Positions 18,339 through 26,536 of a stretch of DNA of 56,654 nt are shown in pieces. A model generated the notes under the pieces. That model ran no database searches. It saw only the letters and a program-made list of their open reading frames with translations, and was not told the DNA's origin. The DNA is from Phycisphaerae bacterium. GTDB lineage: Bacteria; Planctomycetota; Phycisphaerae; Sedimentisphaerales; Anaerobacaceae. The stretch lies in the NCBI GenBank assembly GCA_017993835.1, contig JAGOLX010000040.1, forward strand, positions 1 to 56,654, given 5' to 3'. Both the position numbers and the translations under genes were made by a program. The number at the start of each line of letters is the position of its first letter. The stretch's first letter is position 1.

Positions 18339-19130
18339 TCAGGACTGACCCTCTGCACCGGCGACCCGCGGCGCGCCACCCCTGTCGCCTGCGTCCCGTC
18401 CGCCCTGTCCCCGCGTCATATCGCCCGGCCGGCCCCGAGGTCCCATGCGCCGCGGTGGCCTGCGACGCTCATGGTCCGGCGCCTGCAATTCCTCGCCGAA
18501 CTTGCCCCGGTAGATCCACACCTTAATTCCAATCGCGCCGTAGGTCGTCCGAGCCGTTGCCTGCGCGTAATCGACATCCGCATCCAGGGTGTGCAGCGGA
18601 ATGCTGCCCATCTTCTGCGTCTCCGTACGGGCCATTTCCGAGCCGGCCAGTCGGCCCGCACACGTGATCTTCACACCCCGCGCTCCAGCATTCATCGCCG
18701 CCTCGCAGAACTGCTTCATCGTCCGACGGAACGACGCACGCTTGCCGAGCTGCTCCGCAATGCCTTCGCCGACGAGGGCCGCGTTCAGGTCGGGCTCCTT
18801 GATCTCGATGACATTCACCGTGACCTTGCGACCGGTCACCCCTTCGAGCTCCTCGCGAAGCTTGTCGACTTCTCCTCCCCTGGGCCCGATCACCACGCCG
18901 GGACGCCCGCTGTGCAGGGTGACGTTCACCTCGTTGCGCGTCCGGATGATCTCGACCTTCGCAACCGCCCCCTTGGGCATCTGCCGATTGAAGCGGTTGT
19001 CGATATACTTGCGGATCTTCTGGTCCTCCACGAGGAAGTCGCCGTAATTCTGTTTCGGCGCGAACCACGTGCTCTGCCACCCCAGCGTGACGCCCGTTCT
19101 AAACCCGATTGGAGATGTCTTTTGACCCAT
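18339..19130 (-). CDS. rpsC: 30S ribosomal protein S3
   Basis: A 263-residue protein at the mRNA entry site. The type II KH domain has GVVIGPRGGEVDKLREEL; the C-terminal domain has GVKITCAGRLAGSEMART and GVKVWIYRG-like GIKVWIYRGKFGEE. It is longer than E. coli S3 (233) because of an Arg/Gly-rich tail (RPPRRMGPRGRPGDMTRG onwards) that looks disordered. Confidence 0.97.
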   Translation of the reverse strand: MGQKTSPIGFRTGVTLGWQSTWFAPKQNYGDFLVEDQKIRKYIDNRFNRQMPKGAVAKVEIIRTRNEVNVTLHSGRPGVVIGPRGGEVDKLREELEGVTGRKVTVNVIEIKEPDLNAALVGEGIAEQLGKRASFRRTMKQFCEAAMNAGARGVKITCAGRLAGSEMARTETQKMGSIPLHTLDADVDYAQATARTTYGAIGIKVWIYRGKFGEELQAPDHERRRPPRRMGPRGRPGDMTRGQGGRDAGDRGGAPRVAGAEGQS

Positions 19131-19167
19131 AGTCCGGTATCTCGATTCTCGTTCTAACTGTGCCTTC

Positions 19168-19716
19168 TCACGCCTGGCTCACCGTCACATGGATATGACA
19201 GGCCTTCTTACGCATGGGATGGGCGCGACCCCGGTCCTTGGGGATCCACCGCTTCGTGCCCAGCCGGACCCCGGCCTCGTCCACGCGCGCCTCCTTCACA
19301 TACAGCGCGTCGACATCCGCCTGCTGCTCGTCGGCGTCCGCCACCGCGGCCTTGAGCACCTTGTCCACCATGGGCGCCGCCCGCTTGCGCGTGAACTTCA
19401 ACACGTCCATCGCTTCTTGAACCGGCCGTCCGGCGATCAGCTCAGTCACCAGCCGGGCCTTTCGAGCCGTCATCGGAGCGTACTGGTATGTCGATTCCCA
19501 GTCGCTGATCTCGGCCGGCTCCACCGAAAGCGCTTCCGCCAGCCGGCGAATATCCTCCGCCTTCGGCAGCGGCCTCGCGAGGCCCCGTTCCCAGTTCTTG
19601 ATCGCCGAAACGGCGTCGCTCACGCTCAGGCCCCCTCGCGCGATGCTCCGCGCCAGCGCCTCGGTTGTGACGCCTTTCTGCTTTGATACTTCTTTGAGTT
19701 TCGTCGCACTCAACAT
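19168..19716 (-). CDS. rplV: 50S ribosomal protein L22 with N-terminal helix-turn-helix domain
   Basis: Residues about 74-182 are a normal L22 (YQYAPMTARKARLVTELIAG, then VLKFTRKRAAPMVDKVLKAA and KRWIPKDRGRAHPMRKKACH), which lines the exit tunnel. Residues 1-73 are an extra domain: helix KLKEVSKQKG, TTEALARSI, then SVSDAVSAIKNWERG and KAEDIRRLAEALSVEPAEI, the five-helix pattern of XRE/Cro-C1 DNA-binding proteins with the recognition and post-recognition helices recognisable. There is no methionine between residue 1 and the L22 core, so the extension must be translated; GAGG lies about nine bases before the ATG. Flanked by rpsS and rpsC in the normal order. Whether the domain binds DNA, RNA or protein is unknown. 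Confidence 0.95.
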   Translation of the reverse strand: MLSATKLKEVSKQKGVTTEALARSIARGGLSVSDAVSAIKNWERGLARPLPKAEDIRRLAEALSVEPAEISDWESTYQYAPMTARKARLVTELIAGRPVQEAMDVLKFTRKRAAPMVDKVLKAAVADADEQQADVDALYVKEARVDEAGVRLGTKRWIPKDRGRAHPMRKKACHIHVTVSQA

Positions 19717-19771
19717 ACATCATGCCTCAGGCTCGGCCGATCCGCGCGTACCGCAGATCGACCCGCTTGCA

Positions 19772-20041
19772 CTACTTTATCTTCTTGCTCGAGTGGCCTC
19801 GGAAGGTCCGGGTGAGCGAGAACTCGCCCAGCTTGTGCCCGACCATGTCTTCCGTAACAAAAACCTTGTTGAAGGCCTTGCCGTTATGGACCATGAACGT
19901 GAACCCGACAAACTCCGGGACAATCGTGCAGCGCCGCGCCCACGTCTTGATCGGCTCTCGCGTGCCCTGGCTGCTCTGCTTGGTCACCTTGCCCAGCAGC
20001 TTCTCGTCAACGAACGGTCCTTTTCTCAGAGATCTTCCCAT
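19772..20041 (-). CDS. rpsS: 30S ribosomal protein S19
   Basis: An 89-residue head protein. It begins [19 protein letters not shown], has [18 protein letters not shown] and ends [19 protein letters not shown]. Standard position between rplB and rplV. Confidence 0.98.
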   Translation of the reverse strand: MGRSLRKGPFVDEKLLGKVTKQSSQGTREPIKTWARRCTIVPEFVGFTFMVHNGKAFNKVFVTEDMVGHKLGEFSLTRTFRGHSSKKIK

Positions 20042-20071
20042 CGTATTTTCTCGTCCAGCCTGTTCCCGCCT

Positions 20072-20923
20072 TTACAGCACCAATTGTCCCTGCGTTGTGT
20101 TCCGACGTCTTCGGATAATCCTCGCGTTGCTGGTCTTCCGCGGGCTGCGGGTCTTGCCGCCTTTGGCGAGCACGCCCGACGGCGAGCACGGATGCCGTCC
20201 GCCGTTGGACCGCCCCTCGCCGCCGCCCATCGGATGGTCCACCGGGTTCTGCGCCTTGCCTCGCACGTGAGGCCGCTTACCCTTGTGCCTCATGCGCCCC
20301 GCCTTGCCGACGCGGATATTCTGGTGGTCCGGATTGCTCAGCCGACCCACGGTCGCCCGGCACTCCGCTCGAACCATACGCATTTCGCCGCTCGGCAGCA
20401 CCAGTGTTACCCAGTCGCCTTCCTTGGCCACGATTCGCGCTGCGCTGCCCGCGCCGCGGACCAGCTTCCCGCCCTGTCCGGCGGTCATCTCGACATTGTG
20501 CACCTCCAGGCCAGCGGGGATCGACATCAACGGCATACAGTTGCCCGTCTTCGGCTCGCAGACCTGTCCGCTCTCCAGCACGTCGCCCACCGCCACCCCC
20601 AGCGGGGCCAAGATGTAGCGCTTCTCTCCATCCTCGTATTGCAGCATGGCGATGAAGCACGTGCGGTTCGGATCGTACTCGATGCTCCCAACCTTCGCGG
20701 TCACGCCATCCTTGTTCCGCTTGAAGTCGATCATGCGGTAAATCCGCCTCGCGCCGCCCCCGCGGAACCGCACGGTAGCCTTGCCGCTGTGATTGCGGCC
20801 GCCGCTCTTGCCGATCCTCTTGCACAGCGTCTTTTCAGGCTTGAACTTCGTCAGCTCGGCCCAATCGTTCACCGAGCTGTTTCGGCGCCCTGCGCTTGTC
20901 GGTCTGTAGATTCGAATTCCCAT
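20072..20923 (-). CDS. rplB: 50S ribosomal protein L2
   Basis: A 283-residue protein needed for subunit association and peptidyl transferase. It shows GRNHSGKATVRFRGGGARR, EYDPNRTCFIAMLQY and the conserved NPVDHPMGGGEGRSNGGRHP. Length is normal. Confidence 0.98.
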   Translation of the reverse strand: MGIRIYRPTSAGRRNSSVNDWAELTKFKPEKTLCKRIGKSGGRNHSGKATVRFRGGGARRIYRMIDFKRNKDGVTAKVGSIEYDPNRTCFIAMLQYEDGEKRYILAPLGVAVGDVLESGQVCEPKTGNCMPLMSIPAGLEVHNVEMTAGQGGKLVRGAGSAARIVAKEGDWVTLVLPSGEMRMVRAECRATVGRLSNPDHQNIRVGKAGRMRHKGKRPHVRGKAQNPVDHPMGGGEGRSNGGRHPCSPSGVLAKGGKTRSPRKTSNARIIRRRRNTTQGQLVL

Positions 20924-20952
20924 ACGCCTATCTCTTTCCTGGACCCGTGCGA

Positions 20953-21231
20953 TCAGAACAAATCAATGTGATTCTCGGGCTTCAGATACACGACCGCCTT
21001 CTTCCACGAGGAGGTCGTGCCCATCACTCGACCCTTACGCCGGGTCTTGCCCACGCGGTTGGCCGTGCGGACCTTATCGACCTTCACCCCGTAGATCCGT
21101 TCCACGGCATTCTTGATTTCCGTCTTGTTGGCCATCCTGTTCACCTCGAATGCGTAGGCGCCCTTCACGTTGGCGAAGTGCATCCCCTGCTCGGTGACAA
21201 TCGGCCGGACTATAACGCTGTAATCATCCAT
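20953..21231 (-). CDS. rplW: 50S ribosomal protein L23
   Basis: A 92-residue exit-tunnel protein that docks trigger factor in other bacteria. It has IVRPIVTEQGMHFANVKGAY and MANKTEIKNAVERIYGVKV, the L23 signature. Standard position between rplD and rplB. Confidence 0.97.
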   Translation of the reverse strand: MDDYSVIVRPIVTEQGMHFANVKGAYAFEVNRMANKTEIKNAVERIYGVKVDKVRTANRVGKTRRKGRVMGTTSSWKKAVVYLKPENHIDLF

Positions 21232-21278
21232 CGATAGCTCGATTCAAAACCAGGACCCACTCTTGCCCGAGCGACGAT

Positions 21279-21932
21279 CTACGCCGTCGCACTCTCCTCG
21301 CCGCCCGCCGCACTCCGATCCAGGAACGAGTTCAGCGCGTCCTTCGTAAACAGCATCTGCTTGTGATTCACGATCGCAGCGGCGTTCAGATTCGCCACCG
21401 GCATCACATCGACGCGCCGCACGTTGCGGGCCGACTTGTGCACGTTCTCATCGTATTCTCGGATGGCCACCAGGCAGCTCTGGTCGATCTTGAGGTTCTT
21501 CAGCACGCCAGCGAATTGCTTCGTCTGCGGCTTCTCAAACGTCAGTCCGTCCACCACGACCACGCTGTTGCTGCGGAGCTTGGCCAGCACGGCGGAATCC
21601 CTTGCGAGCTTCCTCTGCTTGCGCGGCATCGCCTGGCGAAAGTCTCTCGGCTTCTTGGCAAACGTCGTGCCGCCGCCGACCCGCTTGCCGCCGGCGCGCC
21701 GCGTGCCCATACGCGCGTTGCCCGTCCCCTTCTGCCGATAGACCTTCTTGGTCGACCCTGCGACGACGCCCCTGCTCTTCGTCGTCGCCGTGCCCACCCG
21801 CTTGTTGGCGTGGTACATCACGATGGCCTGCTTGAGCAGTGTGTACCGCACGCACCTCCCGAGCACCGACTCATCGACCCGGATCGTATCCACCTGCTGC
21901 CCGCTGGTATTATATACAGCCAACTCGATCAT
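21279..21932 (-). CDS. rplD: 50S ribosomal protein L4
   Basis: A 217-residue protein whose loop reaches into the exit tunnel. The conserved loop is seen as KKVYRQKGTGNARMGTRRAG; the C-terminal part has RNVRRVDVMPVANLNAAAIV. The start is the ATG at 21932 (MIELAVYN); a seven-codon extension overlapping rplC is less likely. In E. coli L4 attenuates the S10 operon. Confidence 0.96.
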   Translation of the reverse strand: MIELAVYNTSGQQVDTIRVDESVLGRCVRYTLLKQAIVMYHANKRVGTATTKSRGVVAGSTKKVYRQKGTGNARMGTRRAGGKRVGGGTTFAKKPRDFRQAMPRKQRKLARDSAVLAKLRSNSVVVVDGLTFEKPQTKQFAGVLKNLKIDQSCLVAIREYDENVHKSARNVRRVDVMPVANLNAAAIVNHKQMLFTKDALNSFLDRSAAGGEESATA

Positions 21933-21945
21933 GTCTGAATCCACT

Positions 21946-22599
21946 CTATACACCGAGGCTCTTCGCCTTCTTGACTATGCAATAGCCGCCGGCCGGCCCG
22001 GGAATGGCCCCTTTCACAACCAGCAGATTGTTCTCTGCATCGATGGCCATCAGCTTGTGATTCTTGCTCGTCACGCGGGCATCGCCCATATGCCCGCCCA
22101 TCCGCTTGCCCTTCTTGCACCCACCGCCCATACCGGCATTTATCGCGTGGCTCGAGATCGAACCAGGGGCCCGGTGCTTGCGCTCCGTACCGTGCGAGGC
22201 GGGGAACCCTTTGAACCCGTATCGCTTCATCGGCCCGGCGAAGCCCTTGCCCTTGCTCGTGCCCACAACGTCCACCGAGGCAATTCCCTCAAACACCTGG
22301 ACCGTGATGGAATCGCCCGCCTTGTACTGGGCTTCGACCTTGGCCGGCAGCCGCCACTCACGCACGAACCGCTTGGGGTCCGTTTTCGCCTTGGCGGCGT
22401 GGCCGACTTCCGGCGACAGCCGGCGCGATGGTTTCACGTCGTCAAAACCCAGTTGAACGGCGTTGTATCCATCCACCTCGGAGGTCTTGACCTGCGTGAC
22501 CGTACACGGTCCGGCCTGGATCACCGTCACCGGAATCAGGTGGCCCGCCTCGTCATACACCTGGGTCATGCCCACTTTTTTGCCAAGCAACATCGTCAT
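21946..22599 (-). CDS. rplC: 50S ribosomal protein L3
   Basis: A 217-residue early-assembly protein near the peptidyl transferase centre. It begins MTMLLGKKVGMTQVYDEAGH, and has GTSKGKGFAGPMKRYGF, SHGTERKHRAPGSI and GCKKGKRMGGHMG. Length is normal. Confidence 0.97.
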   Translation of the reverse strand: MTMLLGKKVGMTQVYDEAGHLIPVTVIQAGPCTVTQVKTSEVDGYNAVQLGFDDVKPSRRLSPEVGHAAKAKTDPKRFVREWRLPAKVEAQYKAGDSITVQVFEGIASVDVVGTSKGKGFAGPMKRYGFKGFPASHGTERKHRAPGSISSHAINAGMGGGCKKGKRMGGHMGDARVTSKNHKLMAIDAENNLLVVKGAIPGPAGGYCIVKKAKSLGV

Positions 22600-22618
22600 A
22601 TCCCGACGTCCTATGCCC

Positions 22619-22933
22619 TTACGCTTTGATCTTCACAAACACGCCCGCAGGCACCACCAGCCGGTTGAGCACCTCGGCCGTCCGGGCGTTCGCCTCGTGG
22701 ATGTCGATAAGGCGCTTGTGCGTCCGCAACTCGAACTGCTCGCGAGACTTCTTATCGACGTGGGGGCTCCGCAGCACCGTGTACCGCTCGATCCTCGTCG
22801 GCAGCGGCACCGGCCCGCTGACCCGTGCGTTCGTCCGACGGGCGTGCTCCACGATCTCTTTCGCGGAAGCATCCAACGTACGGTGGTCGTACGCCTCCAT
22901 CCGGATCCTGATCTTTTCACTTTCGGCAGCCAT
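22619..22933 (-). CDS. rpsJ: 30S ribosomal protein S10 (transcription factor NusE)
   Basis: A 104-residue protein of the 30S head that also binds NusB in antitermination complexes. It has [40 protein letters not shown] and [19 protein letters not shown]. The ATG at 22933 is preceded by GAGGAG; a seven-codon extension is unlikely. It is the first gene after the 500-bp regulatory gap. Confidence 0.98.
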   Translation of the reverse strand: MAAESEKIRIRMEAYDHRTLDASAKEIVEHARRTNARVSGPVPLPTRIERYTVLRSPHVDKKSREQFELRTHKRLIDIHEANARTAEVLNRLVVPAGVFVKIKA

Positions 22934-23355
22934 ATTGCTCCTCGGGACCACCACTGGGTCGGCCCCCCCGCCGGAACGTTCCCGCCCGGGGTGGGCTCAT
23001 TCTACGACAACACCATCTACTCCAACCACAGGACGATGCACTCTGACGATGCAGAGATACTCTCCACGCCGACACTCATCGCACTCTTTGGTCAATGGCA
23101 GGAAGGGCTCTTGGGCCCATCCGGCGCCTTATCACAGTCCACATCGGGCACCGGCGGCCACCTGGCCTTCCTTAGAAACCGGGGCTTGGATCCCTGTCGG
23201 ACCCCGGCAGAAGCCATCTTCTGCTTCACCAGCCCCTCGATACCCTAGAACACCCGTTGCGCCATCCTTGATGGCAGTCTACAGATATGCCACAGCGTAA
23301 CTACGTATATCGCACCGTCATCCATAACGATGCTCGCTACAGCTGAAAAAAACCA

Positions 23356-23384
23356 TAGATACCATCCCAGCACTCACCTGTCAA
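23356..23384 (-). promoter_or_regulatory. sigma-70-type promoter for the S10 operon
   Basis: On the minus strand TTGACA (23379-23384) is followed after exactly 17 bp by TATCTA (23356-23361). The -10 is preceded by TGG, an extended -10. A perfect -35 with ideal spacing right after the fusA terminator and upstream of rpsJ makes this the best promoter in the window. Confidence 0.75.
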
Positions 23385-23393
23385 CAGCGGGAA

Positions 23394-23428
23394 GGAGAAA
23401 AATCCGAAAATTCTTTCGTTTTTTCTCC
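23394..23428 (-). terminator. hairpin terminator after fusA
   Basis: A 35-bp A/T-rich inverted repeat begins six bases after the fusA stop codon. Arms read ggagaaaaatccgaaa and tttcgttttttctcc with a four-base loop, giving about 14 pairs. Poly-T within the right arm on either strand makes it a plausible intrinsic terminator. Confidence 0.65.
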
Positions 23429-23433
23429 CTCCG

Positions 23434-25506
23434 TCAGAAGAGGATCGCTTGGGCCACCTGGTCCGGGACCCTTTCATAGGTCAATGGCTCCATAGTGAAG
23501 CTCCCTCGCCCACCGGTCAGGCTGCGAATATCGCTTGAATAGCCGAAAAGCTCGACCAGAGGGACCTTCGCATCGACCACCCGCACGCTGCCGTGGACCC
23601 GGCAGTCGGTGATCACGCCCCGCTTGGAGAGCAGATCCGCCTGCACGGCGCCCAAGTGCGAGTCGGGAACAACCGCCTGGACCCGCATCACCGGCTCCAG
23701 AAGTGCCGGTCCGGCCTCCTTGAGGGCTTTCTCGAAGGCAAACGCAGCCGCCTGCTCGAACGCCAGCTCGGACGAATCCACGGAATGGTAGGAGCCATCC
23801 ACAACGGTGGCCTTGACGCCGATCACTGTGTATCCCGCCAGCACCCCGTTTCCAGAGGACTCTCGCACACCGCGCTCGACAGACGCAATGTACTCGTGAG
23901 GGATCTTATCGGACGATACATTCGCCGCGAAGCCGATCCGGGACTGCCAGTGCCCGTCTTCCGTCATCAGCGGCTCCACTTCGAGAACCACGTGGCCGTA
24001 CTGGCCCCTGCCGCCGGACTGGTGGACAAACTTGCCTTCCGCCCGAGCCACGCGGGTGATCGTCTCCTTGTACGCCACCCGCGGCTTGCCCACGCGGACA
24101 TCCACCCTTCTCTCCTTCACCAGCTTGTGCTGAAGGATCTCCAGGTGCAGTTCACCCATGCCGCTGATGACCGTCTGGCCGGTGTCCGGGTCGATCTTGT
24201 ATGCAAACGTCGGGTCTTCCCGTCGAAGCGATTCCAGGGCATCGGCCAGTTTCGCCCGTTCCGCGGCCGACCGCGGCTCGATCGACATCGTGATGACCGT
24301 CTGGGGAAACGTGATGCTGGGCAGCAGCACCGGCTTCTTCGTGTCGCACAGCGTGTCGCCCGTCAGGGTCTCTCGGAGGCCGACCGCCGCGACAATGTCG
24401 CCTGCCCGGGCCGACTCGATGAGCTTACGCTCGTTGGCATGCATCTCGAACAGACGGGTGATGTTCTCCTTCTTGTTCCGGCTGGGGTTCAGCACCCGAC
24501 TACCCGACTTGAGCATACCCTGGTAGATCCGCAGGAAATAAAGGTCCCCGTGTGTGTCGCCGGTGATCTTGAACGCCAGGGCGACCAGACTGCCCTCGGG
24601 ATCACACTTGATGGGGATCTCCTTGGTCTCATCGTCCGGCTTGTGCCCCTTGATGGCCGGCTTGTCCAGCGGCGACGGCAGGTACGCGATCACGCCGTCG
24701 AGCAGCCTCTGGACGCCGATGTACTTCAGCGCCGAGCCCACAAACACCGGATGCAGCTTGTTCGAGACCGTCCCCTTGCGGACGGCCCTCCTGATAGCCT
24801 CCTCGCCGGCGGGCTCATCATTGATGAAGGCCGCCATCAGTTCTTCATCGTGCTCGGCAGCCGTTTCGACCATGCGTGCCCGCCACTTCCGCGCCGCCTC
24901 CGCGTGCTCGGGCGGAATCTCCGTCTCGGTGAACGCTGCGCCCATTTCGGCCGCCTCGTAGAAGACCGCCTTCATCGCGATCAGATCGATGATCCCGGCG
25001 AACGAGTCCTCCGCCCCCATGGGGATCTCCAGCACAATGGGATTTGCGGACAGCTTGTCGCGGATACTCTGGACGCTCATCTCGAAGTCGGCGCCGGTCT
25101 TGTCCATCTTATTGATGAAGCACAGGCACGGGAGTTGATACTTCTGCCCTTGGCGCCACACGGTCTCGCTCTGCGCCTGGACTCCTTCGCTGCTGTCAAA
25201 GACCGCGACGGCCCCGTCCAGGACCCGCAACGAGCGCTCGACCTCGGCGGTGAAGTCGATGTGTCCCGGCGTATCGATCAGGTTGACCTGGAAGCCCTGC
25301 CACGGGCACTTCGTGGCCGCCGACGTGATCGTGATGCCCCTCCGTTGCTCTTCCTCGAGGTAATCCATGACCGCGGTGCCGTCATGGACCTCTCCCATTT
25401 TGTACGTCTTGCCGGTGTAGAAGAGGATCCGCTCACTGACCGTGGTCTTGCCGGCATCGATGTGAGCCATGATGCCAATATTGCGTATCTTCTCCAAACT
25501 ACCCAT
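23434..25506 (-). CDS. fusA: translation elongation factor G
   Basis: A 690-residue ribosomal translocase. GTPase motifs are [28 protein letters not shown] and NKMDKTGAD. Domain IV/V segments include [14 protein letters not shown] and [17 protein letters not shown]. The start is GTG at 25509 or ATG at 25506; I take the ATG. It follows rpsG as in the str operon, but a terminator lies between them and no tuf gene follows. Confidence 0.97.
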   Translation of the reverse strand: MGSLEKIRNIGIMAHIDAGKTTVSERILFYTGKTYKMGEVHDGTAVMDYLEEEQRRGITITSAATKCPWQGFQVNLIDTPGHIDFTAEVERSLRVLDGAVAVFDSSEGVQAQSETVWRQGQKYQLPCLCFINKMDKTGADFEMSVQSIRDKLSANPIVLEIPMGAEDSFAGIIDLIAMKAVFYEAAEMGAAFTETEIPPEHAEAARKWRARMVETAAEHDEELMAAFINDEPAGEEAIRRAVRKGTVSNKLHPVFVGSALKYIGVQRLLDGVIAYLPSPLDKPAIKGHKPDDETKEIPIKCDPEGSLVALAFKITGDTHGDLYFLRIYQGMLKSGSRVLNPSRNKKENITRLFEMHANERKLIESARAGDIVAAVGLRETLTGDTLCDTKKPVLLPSITFPQTVITMSIEPRSAAERAKLADALESLRREDPTFAYKIDPDTGQTVISGMGELHLEILQHKLVKERRVDVRVGKPRVAYKETITRVARAEGKFVHQSGGRGQYGHVVLEVEPLMTEDGHWQSRIGFAANVSSDKIPHEYIASVERGVRESSGNGVLAGYTVIGVKATVVDGSYHSVDSSELAFEQAAAFAFEKALKEAGPALLEPVMRVQAVVPDSHLGAVQADLLSKRGVITDCRVHGSVRVVDAKVPLVELFGYSSDIRSLTGGRGSFTMEPLTYERVPDQVAQAILF

Positions 25507-25561
25507 CACTCAACAGTTCCCGCCCCCCAACCCCTGCTGGAACACTCGGCTGTCTACCCAT

Positions 25562-25600
25562 AAAAAAACTGCCACGGGAACCCGAGAGACCCCGTGGCAG
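25562..25600 (-). terminator. intrinsic terminator between rpsG and fusA
   Basis: On the minus strand ctgccacggg pairs with cccgtggcag (25569-25600) around a 12-base loop, followed by seven T residues. It lies 15 bases after the rpsG stop codon and 55 bases before fusA. A 10-bp GC-rich stem and T-run are textbook, so part of the transcription should stop before fusA. Confidence 0.85.
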
Positions 25601-25615
25601 CACGTTTCTCGATTA

Positions 25616-26089
25616 CTACCATGCGAAGTGGGCGAACGCCTTGTTGGCCTCGGCCATGCGGTGAACGTTCTCGCGCATCGTCATGGCACCACCCGTCCGG
25701 TTGTACGCGTCGCTCAGCTCGGCCGCCAGCCGCTCGGCCATCGGCTTGCCCTTCTTGCCCCGCGCCGACAGGAGAATCCAGCGGAACGCCAGCGACTGCT
25801 GACGCCTTGGGCTGACCTGCATCGGCACCTGATAGCTGGCGCCGCCGACTCGCTTGCTGCGAACTTCCAGGGTGGGTTTGACGTTGTTGATCGCCGTCTC
25901 GAAGATCTCCAGCGGAGGGACTTCCTTGATCTTGCCCGTCACGATCGCCATCGCACCGTAGAACACATCCTGCGCCGCACTCTTCTTGCCGCCCCACATC
26001 ATGCAGTTGATGAACTTGGAGACCAGCTTGCTGTTGTACTTGGAGTCCGGTTTCAATACGTCACTGGAAGCGGTGAATTTCTTTGCCAT
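25616..26089 (-). CDS. rpsG: 30S ribosomal protein S7
   Basis: A 157-residue protein that nucleates 30S head assembly. It has KLVSKFINCMMWGGKKSAAQ, VGGASYQVPMQVSPRRQQSL, and RENVHRMAEANKAFAHFAW at the end. Length is normal, and it lies between rpsL and fusA. Confidence 0.98.
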   Translation of the reverse strand: MAKKFTASSDVLKPDSKYNSKLVSKFINCMMWGGKKSAAQDVFYGAMAIVTGKIKEVPPLEIFETAINNVKPTLEVRSKRVGGASYQVPMQVSPRRQQSLAFRWILLSARGKKGKPMAERLAAELSDAYNRTGGAMTMRENVHRMAEANKAFAHFAW

Positions 26090-26136
26090 AACACTTTCTA
26101 CCGTCTGGGGTTACGTTTCTCCGCACTGGGATCCGT

Positions 26137-26508
26137 CTATTTGGCTCTCTTGGCGCCGTACTTGCTGCGCCCTCTTCGTCGATTCGCCACGCCCGCACAG
26201 TCCAGGACGCCGCGGACGATATGGTATCGCACGCCGGGAAGGTCTCTCACGCGACCGCCGCGGATCAACACCGTGCTGTGCTCCTGCAGGTTGTGGTCGA
26301 CGCCCGGGATGTACGCGGTCACTTCCTTGCCGCCGGTCAGACGCACGCGTGCGACCTTTCGCAGAGCGGAATTCGGCTTCTTCGGCGTCTGCGTTCGAAC
26401 GATCAGGCACACGCCGCGCTTCTGCGGGCATCCGCTGATGTCCGACACGCGCTTCTTCTTTTTTGACGCTATTCTCGGCTTTCTGACCAGTTGATTGATC
26501 GTCGGCAT
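26137..26508 (-). CDS. rpsL: 30S ribosomal protein S12
   Basis: A 123-residue decoding-centre protein. It begins [12 protein letters not shown], has [20 protein letters not shown] (Lys43 kept) and [17 protein letters not shown]. Position 88 is Arg (codon AGA) where most bacteria have Lys; that exchange confers streptomycin resistance in E. coli and Mycobacterium tuberculosis. Confidence 0.98.
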   Translation of the reverse strand: MPTINQLVRKPRIASKKKKRVSDISGCPQKRGVCLIVRTQTPKKPNSALRKVARVRLTGGKEVTAYIPGVDHNLQEHSTVLIRGGRVRDLPGVRYHIVRGVLDCAGVANRRRGRSKYGAKRAK

Positions 26509-26536
26509 AGTCTACTCAATTCTCATCCACAAAGGG

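Larger units (their letters stand above)
22934..23433 (-). promoter_or_regulatory. regulatory gap and long leader upstream of rpsJ
   Basis: This 500-bp region holds the fusA terminator (23394-23428), a strong promoter (-10 at 23356-23361), and an untranslated leader of about 415 nt before rpsJ. The leader has a GCCATC/GATGGC hairpin at 23261-23275 and a possible 20-codon upstream frame at 23017-23079 without a good ribosome-binding site. In enterobacteria the S10 operon leader is the target of L4; no similarity to that structure can be claimed here. No gene of normal length is present, and tufA, which often sits here, is absent. Confidence 0.7.

Noticed and set aside
23593-25563. 656-codon open frame opposite fusA
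   Set aside because: Shadow of fusA; no domain recognisable.
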